From positions 14,854,123 to 14,918,122 of the forward strand of contig NC_040022.1 of the NCBI RefSeq assembly GCF_000972845.2: a DNA stretch of 64,000 nucleotides, given 5' to 3'. The stretch comes from Larimichthys crocea (lineage: Eukaryota > Chordata > Actinopteri > Sciaenidae). Position numbers and translations under genes: made by a program. The notes under the pieces were generated by a model. That model had not been told where the DNA came from. It was given only the letters and a program-made list of their open reading frames with translations, and ran no database searches. This document shows, in pieces, positions 1 to 13,475 of this stretch (the stretch's first letter is position 1; every line of letters starts with the position of its first letter).

Positions 1-77
1 AACTCACTGTGTCATACAGGGAAGGTTTGATATCAGATTTTTCAGATGCAAAGAAAAGTTCAAGAGTATGTGATTAC

Positions 78-134
78 CTCCAGTGCATCCAGAAAATGCT
101 GATTTGATATCTTTTGTCTGAGTTTGTCATCCAT
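78..134 (-). CDS. Possible first coding exon of an unidentified minus-strand gene
   Basis: On the minus strand an ATG at 134-132 sits in a good Kozak context (G at -3, G at +4) and opens 19 codons, MDDKLRQKISNQHFLDALE. They end in GAG directly followed by a donor-like GTAATC at 77-72, which would be phase 0. The composition (Lys, Asp, Gln, Leu, no low complexity) looks coding. No pyrimidine tract precedes it, so an internal exon is unlikely and a 5' terminal exon is the better reading. If unspliced, the frame stops six codons later. I do not recognise the protein. The rest would lie left of the window. This rests on composition and one splice site only. Confidence 0.2.
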
Positions 135-222
135 TTCATAGATTTCTTTTCTTTTTTTCCCCCCCCAATTCAAAAGTGTGGGAAATTAGATAGAGGCTGC
201 ATCTCACATCCCATCTCTTTGT

Positions 223-323
223 CTAATACAGCATGTTAGTGGGACTGTTGAGTTGTTCCTGGATGATGTGATGAATGTCGACATTCAGCTGAACAGGGAG
301 CTGGTGGAGACAGTCCTTATTGC
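223..323 (-). CDS. Possible terminal coding exon, minus strand, unidentified protein
   Basis: Read on the minus strand, a long pyrimidine-rich tract (about 370 down to 326) ends in CAG at 326-324. It is followed by an open frame entered in phase 1 that encodes about 33 residues, including VQLNVDIHHIIQEQLN, and stops at TAG (225-223). The acceptor is the strongest splice-like signal in the first kilobases. The plus strand of the same bases is also open: from an acceptor-like AG at 230-231, codons 232-327 read 31 residues and a TGA. The minus reading is preferred for its better acceptor. The protein family is not recognised, and the partner exons would lie to the right beyond anything I could identify. 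Confidence 0.3.
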
Positions 324-330
324 CTGACGG

Positions 331-3300
331 AGGAAGACGAAGGGAGAGGAGAGGGAGAGTGAGAGAAAGACTGCGGACAGAAAAAGAGAATAGGAGGAAA
401 AACAAAGTCGAGTAGAGCCAGAGAGGTATATATAACACAAAATGAATTAGATTTAGTTACAATGTAATTACCATGAGGAGACAAAAGTGAGAATATACAT
501 CACTAATAATCAAGACAGAGGTTGGCTACGGTGTTGTGCTCTGCTGTGACTGCAGTAATAATATAAAACCTCATGATAAACCAACTGTCAAGAACAATAT
601 GTGTATGCTATTGTAGATTAAAATGATATTTATTGGCATTTGTGTGAAACAAGAGTGCTTCAAGTCGATGGTTCGCACTCCGTAGATTTGTGCATGTTTG
701 AGGAAATACTGAGTAAACAGCTAGATGGCCATGTTCTGAGGTTTATTCCTGTGTAACCTTGGTGAATTGCCTGAAAAAGTGATTTCACCAAGATTGACTC
801 TGCAGAGAGAGATTGGGAGTGGAAAAAAAAAATACTGTTTTATTATTGTGAGCGTGTATATGAGGGGAGTGCAGAGGAGGATAGTAAAGAATGAAAAACT
901 CAGAAAAAGCAAGGTCTCACTTCTTTCACTGTGTTAAAGGCACATTGCCACACAGAAAACCTTCCAGGATGCCTTTCATTTGCTTTCTTTATTTTGTGTT
1001 TTTTTTTCCCCCCACCTTGAATCCTCCTTCCACCCTGTGACTCAGACCAAAGGCTATGTCTTTATCTGCTCCTCCTGTGCACCACATCGCTATACTGAAC
1101 ACCATATCTGATCAGTGTCGCCACAGGGGGCTCTTTGCCCTCTCCCACAGCTCCATCTCTGGCCTCGCCTCTGGCTCAGCGGAGAGGCCACATCAAGAAG
1201 ACCTCATCATAACTGTCATTGTTTTCACTTGGGCACTCTGGCTCTGACTTCCAAGGACTTGACCCCACCTCAATCACTACCTTTTCCCACACACAATAAG
1301 CCCTAAATGCCATAATCAGGGGGGAGTCTATCTGCTTCGGCCTCTTCTACTATTTGCTCTCCACATTTTTTCATATTTTTAGTCCTTTGAATCCCTTGTC
1401 CGACCACAGTTCCTGGTGAGGTAAAGCTGGAGAGTAATAAGTAAGACAGGTGCTTCCACGCTGAGCTAATGACAAGGACACGCCGTTCTGACAATTTCTG
1501 TACTTGCTGAAGAACAACTGTCCAAGAAACAGGAGGTAACAGGGTCTTATCAGCAGAAAATGGAACAATTGTGTTGCTATTTCATGCCTCGAGGGAAGTA
1601 CACCAACGAAGAGGTTTCAATCCGAAGTTCCCACATCAAAGACATGGATCACGTATCAGGCTTTTGGCTCAGCTGAGTGATGATTGTGTTTGCTGAAAAC
1701 ATAGGGTGACACAATGAGGAAAATCTTTACTGTTGGCAACACCTTGTAAGGCCAATAATCAGTCAAATTGTGTTGATCCCAGTATACTAAAGAAATGTAT
1801 CTATTTTTTTGTGCGCGTAACTAAAATGGAAGAAAAATGGCACAGCTGAAAATTGTGCGTTTGGTCTCATGCAATATGTATTCTAAGGCATGCAGAGGTG
1901 CAAAATATGGGAAAGGGAATGAAAATGTACACGGACATCTGCTGTGTTTCATTTATCACAGCAGACTGACCGCTGCAGCAGAAAATTGTGTTTAAATTTT
2001 TTTCTGACACACACACACACAGTGAGAGCGAATATGAGAGAGAAACGAGTTAAAAGATATGATACAAAAAAAGTTACTTCATCACAGCTGTAGACTCAGC
2101 GCCACATCAACAACACAAAAGCAATTTTCACAAGATTTTACATTTCTGTTTTCCTCCAGTTGCCTCCTGCTTATTGTTGCTGACTTTTAAGGGCTAAAAC
2201 CCAGAAGCAATATGATTGAAGCAGCTGGTAATAACCACCAAATAGCCTGTTATATTATTTTCTTTATCTGTTTACAGAAATAATCTATTCAGAAGTACAT
2301 TTTTCTTCGAAAAATAATTGATTTTTCAGTGACGATGATTCAGTGACTGATCTTTTTGTTGAGCTGACAACATCAGGCTATTTAACATCTCCTCACATAC
2401 AGCCTTCCTCTTGTGAGATGAATGAACACTCGCAGTTCCAAGAATATCTCTTCTTCAACCAATATTTCAGGTTCAGCAACAGAAAACATATTTCCATATC
2501 TCATTTACATAGTGAGTTACATAGTGAGTCTGAGTTAGAAAAAAAAAACAAAAAAAAAAAAAACAGAGCTGATGCAAAATTATGCGCCGCAAACAGTAAT
2601 TTAGTAAATAAGCAAATATCTCCCAGTGTGTGTTAGGACGATGCTACACAGTGTGACCGAGTCACTCCAGTCACACAGAGTCTTGCCTGCATCTGGATAA
2701 ACCCCCAGCATGTATTATATTGTCAAGGGAATCAATTAAAATGAGATCTGTGTTTCATGCTGCAATTCTTCTATTGGATCTTTGCACCATTAAGTTATTA
2801 AACCCACTAGACAGTAAATCTGTGTTCCTTTGCCCCTTTCAAGACTCTGCTGACACTAAACGTTTTATAGTCTACACTGTATCTGCGATCTGTCAAAGCT
2901 GCACTCCTATATCAAGAAAAAAACATCAGAGTGAAAAACAATAATTGTGTTCGCTAAACTCGATTGTTTCTGCTCTTATTATGTTCATAAACAAACAAAT
3001 GTAACCCACCCCTGGCTAGGTCATATTGTATTAAAAACAGCATGAGGTTGTGTTGGAGGAGGGGGGCTTTAGTCAGGGCTCCCTCCTCCAGTGCCCATGT
3101 CATGTCTGGTACTGCCTGGGACCTCAGTCCAATCAGACAGATGGAGGGCTGTTTGAGGAGCACAGAGAGGCTGCCCCCCCTTGCCAGTAAATACTGGCAG
3201 CTCTTGGATTTAATTACATTCACAGTATGGTAAACGGAACGGTGCCACAGGCCCCAGAATGCACCTCTGCTCAGCACAGCAAAAAGCCTGGAAATCTAGC

Positions 3301-5639
3301 GAGTGACTTCTTTTCAGAGCACTGTGGAGAAGACTAATGAAGAGTTATGCATGACTGCAAAATAAGGCTGCTTCTCCACTGCATAGCTATAAAGTCTGCA
3401 TTTTTAAGGGATTAGGATGTGTGCTCAAAATCCAGCAATCCAGTTAGAACCGTCCAGTGACTCTGACTGACACCTGTAATACTTTCAAGTAAGGATCAAT
3501 GAGTGACTCGGGAGGAAAAAAGCAAGTTGAGAGTTGTTTCTGTGTTCCTTTAATGAGTCAAAAGTGGAGTTCAGGATGGGTTATTTCCACCATGCCCTGT
3601 GCCTTTACGCTCCAGTAGCGGTACATGCTCATCATGTGCTGTTAGTATACACTCTGCCCTTACCCCCGTGCGACCCCGACTCTGCTCGGCAGGCTCAGAC
3701 CCAGACAAATTACTGTGTCTCCAAGCTGCTCTCTCCTCTGTGCCAAACATTTCCTCTTATTTCTACCCCATTCCCCGAAGAGGTGCCTGTCTGTCTGCTA
3801 ATGCCGGTGCGGCAGCAGCTTTCCACCTGCAGGGTCATGGGACGGGTTCCAGTGAAGGTCACAGCTGTCGGATCATTACATGAGAGGATTGGGCCCAGGT
3901 TTACATTGCTGCCAAAATAACCACTTCATCTCCACTGGGGGAGATGTGAAGGTGGCACTTGGGTATCTCCAACGTCAGATCTTTCTGTAGGATGTTGGAG
4001 AGCTGGAAATGTTTGGGGAAAAAAAAGCAAGTAGTGGCTACCACTGGCTCCACGGTGGGCTGACATAACTGCACTTCACTCTTCATTAAGGTGGCCTCCT
4101 CGTGTGTTTTTTTGGCAGAGGAGAATTAGAGCTGTATCTGATTAGGAGGGTGAAAGCAGAGCAGAGCCCTTGAAAGCCTAATTGATTAGACTGTCTTTTT
4201 TCCCCTCTGCTCCCACACCCACCCCTCTACACACCTCCTCTTAAATAAAGTGAGATGAATACAAATACAGGCAACGCAGGACCACACACCTGTCACCTCT
4301 GAGCCGGCAATTTAAACCTTACACTGCCGCTAACAAGCTCGACTGTTGGCAAAGCTTTAGCGCTGGATTTCTAAACTTTTTGTCAGAAAGTTAAAGGCAC
4401 ATAAAGTATTTGCTGCGGGAACACATCTCTGACATAAGGAAAAGAAAGAATGGTAATGTTTTGCTGGCATTAACATTGGAAATGAAAAGACGTTGTAATG
4501 GAATAGCTGCATGAGACAGGCAATCCAAGGAGAGCAGAGTTTAAGTTGTTGTTTTGGTGGAGAAGAACATTGATTCTGGACAGGAATGTTGAGAGCAATA
4601 TCTACAGTACAGCTAGAAAAATCAGCTATGCTCACACAGCTGCACAGAACTGAATGAGCCAGCGGCTTATCAGGACAAACAGACAGCACATTTTAAATGA
4701 ATAATTAAAGCCAGTGAACACATTGGCATGCATCTTCAGAATTTCTGCTGATGTCATTGCACTGTTAGGGAAACTTGACAACTCATTGTAAGTCCACAAA
4801 ACGCTGGTTGTCATTGGCAGGGATATAGTATCAACACTACAACAATATGGCATGGGAGAATGCTCAATAGTAAGTGTTCATGGTTAATTAATATGGTCAG
4901 TTAATGCGTAATGACTAGCAGCACTAATATAAATCAAACCAAGACCAAACTCACAACTATCCAACACAGAGATTAAATACTACTAATAATTAAGTATCCA
5001 TTCATTAATATTTTAGATTACTGCAAAAGTAAATACAGAATATTTGTTATGATGCAAAAAGACACTACTGCAAAAAGAACAGAAGAGCATAAAAGTTAGG
5101 TACTTTATTTTTATTTATTTTTTGTTGAATTATTTACTGTTCAGGGGTTTTCTGAATACACAGTTTGTCTCTTTGGTTGTTTTTTCTCTTGGTGTTATGG
5201 TGTTTTGAAAGACTGCAAGGTCAGTGTGGTGGAGAACACGTTTAACACCCGAGCAGTAGACTTTTCTGAACGTGGTATAGTGGCACATAATGCCATTCAG
5301 CTGTGAAATATCAGCTGAGTCCTCTTCGAACTCAGTCACAGGACTGGAAAAGTGAGCTTGTGTTCCACAGTCAAAACACACTGTGTGCACGCAGTATTGT
5401 ATGACTGTTCTTTTGGGTAAATATTTCTCCTGTACAGCCTTTAAAACATGTACCTTTGCCTGCCGATAAGTAAACGTCACAGCAAATTTCATTGACATTA
5501 TAGTTTCTGTATAATGTGTACAGCACATGTTACATGCAAATATAAAATATATTTAGAAATGGATGTGGCAATCAGTGTACACTACACCAAATGCATACTT
5601 TACTAATATAATCTGTTTACACAGTGTATTAAACTGTAA
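331..5639. other. Non-coding stretch, no gene recognised
   Basis: Only short, AT-biased chance reading frames are present, and none has splice sites plus a recognisable domain. Contents seen are a short CA run near 2006-2022, A-rich runs near 2530-2565, and a relatively GC-rich block at about 3040-3300 without a domain in any frame. The frames at 3534-3920 (plus) and 5130-5528 (minus) have no recognisable composition or domain. It may be intergenic or a long intron of the gene hinted at by 1-330. Confidence 0.6.
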
Positions 5640-5935
5640 AGGGGATGGCTGGGTGCTGTGGTGGTTAGTCTTTCTATGACATCAGGACAGCAGAAGCTAT
5701 ACACATCTTCCTTTGCAGACTGAAAACTTATCAATTCAGACAGCACCTCAGCCCCTAAAAAAAACAACAACAACTATTTCTCTATTTTTTTATTGTTAGC
5801 ACTTCGGCATATTTGATTGAAGGTAATATATTTGCATGATTCTTGCAAATTTTGGTTGTTCCCACACGGTTGAATGCACTTATTGTAAGTCTCTTTGGAT
5901 AACAGTGTCAGCTTAATAAATGTAATGTAAAGTAA
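5640..5935 (+). mobile_element. Decayed 3' end of a fish non-LTR retroposon
   Basis: The stretch resembles the 3' tail shared by many copies of a common teleost retroposon. It has a TTTGCAGACTGAAAACT-like segment near 5713, then a terminal part with TGAATGCACTTATTGTAAG (from about 5872) and CTTTGGATAACAGTGTCAGC, and it ends in ATGTAATGTAAAG. The internal TAAGTC-CTTTGGATAA phrase is the part I recognise. No reverse transcriptase remains. The 5' limit is a guess. Confidence 0.55.
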
Positions 5936-7200
5936 ATTGACAATAATTGACACCAAAAAGAGTGTAAACACTGCAATACCTTTTTTTATGCAATCAGACT
6001 GCATAATGTAGAAATAAATCGTATAAATATTTTAGTCCTTGTATTTTTTATTGATACAATTAATTATGATATTTCTAGTTTTTGGCTGCTGTGTAAAGCA
6101 TCCCCAGGTTTTTTTATGGTGTAAAATAAATGAAAATATCATAAATTAAACATTAGGTTTAATGTATGATGTACAATACGTAATCAACATTCTTTGAGAG
6201 AGCAATCTGAAAAATGGGAAATGCTGTTGATTTTTTCCCCATCTGTGTTAAGTACATTCTCCCAGAAGCTGAACTATTTTTGCATCAACATTAGAGTAAT
6301 ACAAGGAGCCTAATAATACACACTGTTGCTCTCTGCTAACAGTGCCAGCCATAATATATCAATCATATGTTCCACTGAGTGATTATTGTATTTTCTCATG
6401 TAATATCTGTCAACATTGATTTTTTTTTCCTGTTTAAATGAAATGAATGAATGTCTGTTTGAATGAAAAAGCCTGTTGAAAGCTCATTGAAAACATATCA
6501 TCAATTATTAACATACACAACTTATTATTCCTGCTGTTTGCACTCCAAAAAATCATTTCATTTCTGTCTCTCTGGCTCAGGTCTGTGTGTCCTCTCACTG
6601 GCCTTTGGCTTCTTTCTGCTCTCTGAATGCCAATATTTCAGTACGTTTTTTTTTTTTAGTGCAGAAAGCATCCCACTGAGCGGGAAGGTGACCATCCCTT
6701 GTGCCTTTGAAGTTTGTGTGCATGTGTGTGTGTATGTGTGTGTGCATGTGTGTGCGAATGACATAGACAGTGTGAGTGTTACATGTGAAGGACTGTGTGG
6801 TTTGTGTGTTCTGCTATCTACGGTTCAGTTTGTTGAAATGACTGGAGACACAGTGATTGCAAACAGTGATAACAACAAATCCGCATGGCACTATACACAG
6901 GATTAGAGCAGATTAGTATTTTACAGGTTATCGTCTGTACTGTCCTACATATTTGATATTACATCAGCCTCACAGAAAAAACAGTCCCCAACGAAAAGCT
7001 AAAAGTTGAAGGACTGCATCCATAAATGTGATATATTGTTGTATTGTGTTGCATGTACATCCAAGGACTCCGGTTCTGACTGCAAAAAGAAGCTTTACCT
7101 CCACTTCTCCCCTCATTTGGAGAGACCAGTTATGACAGATTTCAGCTGTATTCTAAAAGCACTCATCGCTTTTTGCTCCTTGTTTCTAATTCCATTGCAG

Positions 7201-7251
7201 AATTCTCCAAAGAGGCAATGTCAAAACTGGTTGAAGGATAATCAATAACAG
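7201..7251 (+). ncRNA. Exon-like segment, possibly of a non-coding transcript
   Basis: A pyrimidine-containing tract with CATTGCAG ends at 7200, and GGTAAGG gives a donor at 7252. The 51 bases between carry a stop in every frame. One frame reads EFSKEAMSKLVEG before its stop, so a decayed coding exon is also possible. No partner exon was found. This could be chance in 42 kb of non-coding DNA. Confidence 0.12.
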
Positions 7252-10200
7252 GTAAGGACCATGTATTACGATGCACCAACATTTGAGTTTAAAAGATGGA
7301 CTGTGACAAGAGCAAAGAGGAGAAAATGGAATGGTAATGAAAGATGAAGGAATAAAGTTTAAAGATGAATACCAACTGATTATAGGGGACTGTGACTTGT
7401 TTTATAATTTAAAAGATTAAAACTCAACCCTATGTAATAATGCATTTCACTACTTAAACATGCAAATCCTCAAGTCAATAGCTTGTCACAAATACTTTAG
7501 TCTTAGTACCTTGAGCTTAAATGCATGTTAAAATAAATCTTTAAGCCTCTTTCATGCATGATATTAACAAACGAAAGTGTCGTGCTTATAAACTTTTATT
7601 GTGTGGAGTACATTTTGTATCCACTGCATAGCATTTCCCCGAAAAAATATCACTGCGTTGCCAATACCAGCTCTGACACTGATCGCATAATAATGATGTT
7701 TAGCACAAGTGTCACCGAATGATCATAATCCACCAGAAGGTCGGCTTTTGACGTTGTCTCCCATTTAATTTGTAATATATATACAAAGCCCCCTGCAGCA
7801 CATTTATCTGTGCTGGGGCAGCTGATAGCGGGACTCTTTCATTACTCTTTACAGATGCTTACCTTCCGTCTCTTTAGCCAGTCAGCAAACACAGAGCTAC
7901 AAGCTAATCTTATCATTACATTATGTATTTGTGCTGCAGAGATTACGGACATATCCCCTATAGCTTCTAGAGGATATCTCTGACTGAAGTAAACACTCCT
8001 TAGATGCACAAACACATGTATCCAGAGTAGCAAAAAAAAAACACCCATGGACATGTAATCTTGTGTGGATGTGTGTGTGTGTGTGCGCTCATACGCACAC
8101 ACAAAACACAGTGTCAACCAAAGCAATTTAATGCAATATAAATGAGATAGCTATTCACACGGCAAGGACTGTGATATTGTGTTGGGTAATGTTGAGTTCA
8201 GACAGTTGATACACTCTAATATGACTCTAATACTCAGGCTGCCGGCATGCAGGGGCAAACGCTGTGAATTCATGACACTCACACACCGCAGAGACCAGAC
8301 CTACAGTTTTTCTCTGAGATAAGCATGACACTACTGCCACCCGAGCAAGTCGCTGCAAAAATTAAATGAAACAATATAGTCAGATAAAAAGGAAGCAAAT
8401 AAAACAACTGCCCTTAACACAACTATCATATTGCAGCTCAAATCTTCATTTCATTGCCAAACTACAGCCTCTTGGATCTTATTGTGTAAATATACTAGTT
8501 ACAATAATGTAACTTTTTGGTATAATCAATAACATACCCCAAACAAACCTAAGAAACTGACAGTCTTAGTCAGATGTGGAGTGCCTAAACTTCTCAAAAT
8601 AAGGACGGGAAACCATATTACTGAGACCTTTTTATAATAATTATCAAGTATTACAAACCACTAAAGCCAGCTGGGTCTCATTATGGCCGTTTTAGGGAGA
8701 TTTTAGAACAACACAAGACAGCATGTACACAGTCTGGGTCAATTTATTTTAATTATACTAAGAAAATCAAATATTTCTTCCCAAAGTTTATCAGATGTCC
8801 TTCACCTGAATTACGTTTGTCACAAATAGCTAAAACTAATGGAAAAATCCTATCAAGTCTGGTCTTTGAATATAATTAATACAATGATGACTTTAAACCA
8901 TATGAGTTAAGGTCTTGCATTGATGGAACACTCATACGCTTTGATGACTCATTCACCCACAATGACCCCTCTCTGTGTGGGTTGATGGTCATATAAAACA
9001 TTACACTGCTTCTACTTTTGTCTCTGACAGACAACAGTCACAGTTTACATGGCCAAGTAAATGGAAATAGCTGGCACATATGAATAATAGAAAGTACAAA
9101 TACTGGGAATGAACATGAAAAAAATTTCACTACTGAATGTAATCCAAGGTTTAGTGGAATCCAATATCAAAGTTCTGTTTGGCAATAGTCTAGGTCAGCA
9201 TGTGTGGTTATGGTTTCTTTGAAAAAATACATTTGCACAAAACAAACTAACCAAAAGAAGAGCATTTTGTTTGTGCAATGTGTTATGTTCACTCAGTACA
9301 ATACATCTGCAAACATGGGCCAAATAACCTACTTTTTATGGTGAAGGGCAGATTTTCTCTGGCTCCAGGTGTTAATGTGATAATGCCTGAGTGTCTGTCA
9401 GTCAAGGCTGTATTATCCCCACCATAATGCTTTCCCACAAAGGACTCACACTGCTATGCTATAACATTGTAGGGGGGAAAATTGCAGGCTTCACTCCACT
9501 CCTATGTAACAACTTTATTCAGCTGTCTATGCAGCATCCTACCTGGTTTTCAAACAATGGTTACAGCAGATGGATTCAACTGAGCCAATTGAACAGCGTC
9601 GAGGACACAATGTACTGCAGCAAGGGTTGTGCATAAATGATAGGAACAATCTGTGTAGCACTGATAGTGCTTGGTTGATGTCACAGCTTTTATTCAATGA
9701 TAATATGCACTGATAAACTCAGAGTGTAAATGTACATATCCTAAGTAGTAAAGTGGATAATGAGATTTCGGAGGAAGAATTACTTTTACCTGACAACAAC
9801 CTCCTTGTTTGCGTAAATGGATATATATTTATATATTCAGATCTGAAAAATTCTACATGGAAGACAATAGACTTTGCCAAAAAGGATGTCCATGGAAGTC
9901 CATGAGCTCTTACTCCAGCAAGTATTGACTTCAGTTAATTTAAAAGTTCTATTTTTAACCTAAAAATATCCTTCAACATCCCAAAAAATGTTGTTGTTTA
10001 AAATAAGTTAAACATCAGCAACAGACAAAAGGCAACAGACAGACTATGACAGAATGGTTTTCATTCTGTCACAGCTAAAAGCTGATGATTGGCTTTGATG
10101 GGCTTTTAATTATTAACAACTTCAATGACTCAGCTTTTCACCATATTTTCCCATAAGTTATTTACAGTTTCTGTGAATTGGAGTATACAAGTCAAAGTAT

Positions 10201-13200
10201 AAAGTAGTAAATTATAGACGCTTTTGTGTTTTTCAAACAAATTATGGCTGGTTTGAAGATGTGAGGGTTTCAAGAAAAGCCATTCTGGATAAAACAAATT
10301 CACAGTGCATTGAGAGCCCTGACTGCATTTCATTAATGGCCTACGGACACAAAGCAGGGTGCAGTGCAGTTATTATGACCACAAATTAGTCTCATACACA
10401 TACAGAGACAGTACGTGGCTCCAGCAGATGACTAAGCTCCTAGAAGTAGCTCTGCTAAATATGCAGAGTATGTGATTGCAGAGTGTTGATAGACTCTCAT
10501 CTCTGTCCCAGTCCTCCTGTCATCCTCTTATCAGTTAGCCCCTTGAGCCGATAGAGCCCTAAGAACTTTCTTCTGTGTGTGTTTGCTGGGGCTGGGGGGA
10601 TCGCTTAATATATCTTGTGGAGGACAAGAGATGCCCAGTTTATGCACAGCATGAGGTTGTACATCTACTCCTTAAACTAGCTTTACAAGGTCGGACCCAG
10701 ACCACATGTAGCTGTTGATTTGTGGACCTTTATTTATGAACATCTACCATATATATTGTATATCCAGCAAAATTCTCACAACACACTGATAAAGCGAAAC
10801 TTCTGTAAATGTCATTTTAGGATATACTGTATGCTTGTCCTGATTTAAGTGTTGAGTCCATTAAATTAAATGTAATACATCGATACATCATTTGTCTATA
10901 TGCTTCGCAATGACACCAAGAAACATTTTCTGATGTGACACCCCCATTAAGCAAGATAACGTGTCTGTGCCTTCCAAAATTATTACAAATCACAGGGATC
11001 CATTTTATGATTTGACTCCACTATGGTTTGGTTAGGTTTAGACACATACACAACTGCTATGTTGATGTGTACATGTTGATGTGCTATGTTTTTGGTATAT
11101 TGGGAATATGATACATAATATCAACTGTACAGGAGGAGGCAGAGGCGGAGGAGGGAGAAAGTAACACAGTAGCAGCACAGTATACAGTGTGTAGCAGGTA
11201 AGGTAGGAGTAAGTAAAACATGCAGGCAGCAGCACCATTTGGCAGGTAGGAACAGCTGTAAAGAACCATTTAAGTTGACTGCTTTGCTTAAAATGTCAAC
11301 TTGACTGGCATTTATTTATTTATCAGCTGACAGTCAGCTTGCACAGCACATGATGACTTCCTTTTTGTGTCTCACGGCAAACATTTACAAAGCTAATATG
11401 CTCGTTATAAAATCTTGTCAAACAGCATCTGAACCTCTTGACTCGGCTCTTTATATAAAGACTCATAAGAGGAAAACTCAGTGTACGTCACATGTGGGTG
11501 CTATTTCGGTAAATCTAATAAAAGTGACCAGGGAATGTTTATATTAAGAATACCTGATTAAATTTGGCGGAATGCCTATGCTAGTTGAGTTATTATGCTA
11601 TAGTGATATAATAATGAGACAGCAGCAGATGATGAAATGCTTCCAGTCAGGTGCTTTACAGAATGTGAATCCAGCTGTTCTTAAAACAGAAGAAAGTTAC
11701 AACTATATGACAGCCTGAATAAACTTAATATTAGCAGAATGTCTGCTGGTTTCCTCATTTTTGTTTTCATCATCATGTAATCCACTTCCTTTCTCTTGAA
11801 TTCAGAATGTTCTTTTTGCTTTGGAACATGTACACATGACATATCTGTATATAGTATATTGATATCAGAGTGTCTAGTATTTCCATTACGCCCTTAAATT
11901 GTCCATGTTTGAAATGGTAGTAAGCTTTATGAGCATTCTGATGGCCCGAGAGTTACTGCTCATGCTGTGCCTATTAGTCTGTGCAATTGGTTTTAAGAAT
12001 AGCTTTTTTCCAGCTCGTATTTCTCTACATTTTACATTTCTGTTGAAGCCGTTTTGCTAACTCATATAACATTTACTCCAATTGCTATGCTGTTCCTTTT
12101 TATTGTATTAAATCATATTGCATATTTTAACTCTGAGCCTAAATTGCAAGGTTTTCTTTTCCTTCTTTGGTTTCATGACAGCACCCACTATCTAGTAGTA
12201 TACCATTTTAATCTGTATATTCATAGAGTCATAACCTCCACAAGTCAATTGGCTGACAGTAACACTGACTAACTGCCAGACAGCAGAGTGTAACATGACA
12301 TGACAAGAGCCAAAGTGCACAACCCACGTTAGTGTCTTAGCTAACGTTCCTCTCTTATCTACAAGCCCATGTGTCTTCTGTTGTATCTTGGATTGCTGAA
12401 TGAGTTACCAAAAAACATCCATGCGGGGGAAAGTGCATCACAAACATCAGTTTGCGAGCTATAGTATATATAATTAGCTACTTCTACTGCTGTAGAATAT
12501 TAAACAGCTTAAAAACTCAGTTAAAGTCAGTTTACATGTACATGGTGTGGTCCTAATTTTAATGACTTTGCTAACAAAACAGCCTGTACTGGCTTTTAAC
12601 CTGCACTGTACTGCACCTACATCAACACATTTCCAAATATCTGTTTCTCCCTTTTAATAATGAGAGAAATATGAAAAAATACATTTAAAATTCACTTATT
12701 CTTTGACTGACTTTTTTTTAATAAGCTGATTTGATCCCTTATTGAGGATTTAATTTTACTATACTAGATAAATTCCTGGGTAGCTGGCCATAACATTATA
12801 AGCAATTATTGGTGATTTATCTTGCAATCATTTTAAAACATAGTTCACCGCATAGACACCTGTCTATTGAAGGCTGTGTACTATGTTTATGTATTAAGAG
12901 ACGTGTGAAGAGCAAAGCTGTTCGTACTGTGAATACAATTCACAATGTTATCACTCCACGGTGACCCCATGCCACGTGTTATGAAACTTATCTGCACCCG
13001 TGTATGTAAGTGAATTGAAAAACGACCACCTCTTGCTCCGTCATTCACCTGGGGCTCTTCTATTTCTGTGTGCCACTGCAATAAAAACCACTCCCCTGAC
13101 TTTCTGAAAGTGACTTTCAGTGCCTAACCATGTAGGCCATGATAATGTTGGCCATTTTCATAGGGGGGAGTGAGGGGTACTTGGCTTTTTCAATAAACCT

Positions 13201-13418
13201 CTGATGTGTTTTGTAATGCATTGGTTATACTTCACAGTAAAAACCCATTCTGTTCCTTCGCCAGCCAGTGCACTTCTCCCTAAATTGCCTTTTCTCCAAC
13301 TGCCATTCGTTATGCTTTCCACTCCACTGCGCAGATATCATTTATTTATTTTATGAAACAACAACCCCGTCAAAACAAAACAACCTCACCCCCTACCCAC
13401 CTACAGACTGACAGCTGG

Positions 13419-13475
13419 ATGGATGGACGGACAGACAGACAGATGCATGGATGGATGGATGTTTGATGGATGAAC
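13419..13475. repeat. GGAT/GACA tetranucleotide microsatellite
   Basis: Runs of GGAT, GGAC and AGAC units follow one another with few interruptions. It is simple sequence with no coding role visible. Confidence 0.8.

Noticed and set aside
668..680. B-box-like GGTTCGCACTCC
   Set aside because: No A box at the right distance and no cloverleaf, so not a tRNA or SINE.
5130..5528. 132-codon minus-strand reading frame
   Set aside because: No domain, no splice support, and composition like the surrounding non-coding DNA.
6463..6906. 147-codon plus-strand reading frame with a Val/Cys repeat
   Set aside because: The middle is a TG microsatellite and a poly-T run, with no domain.
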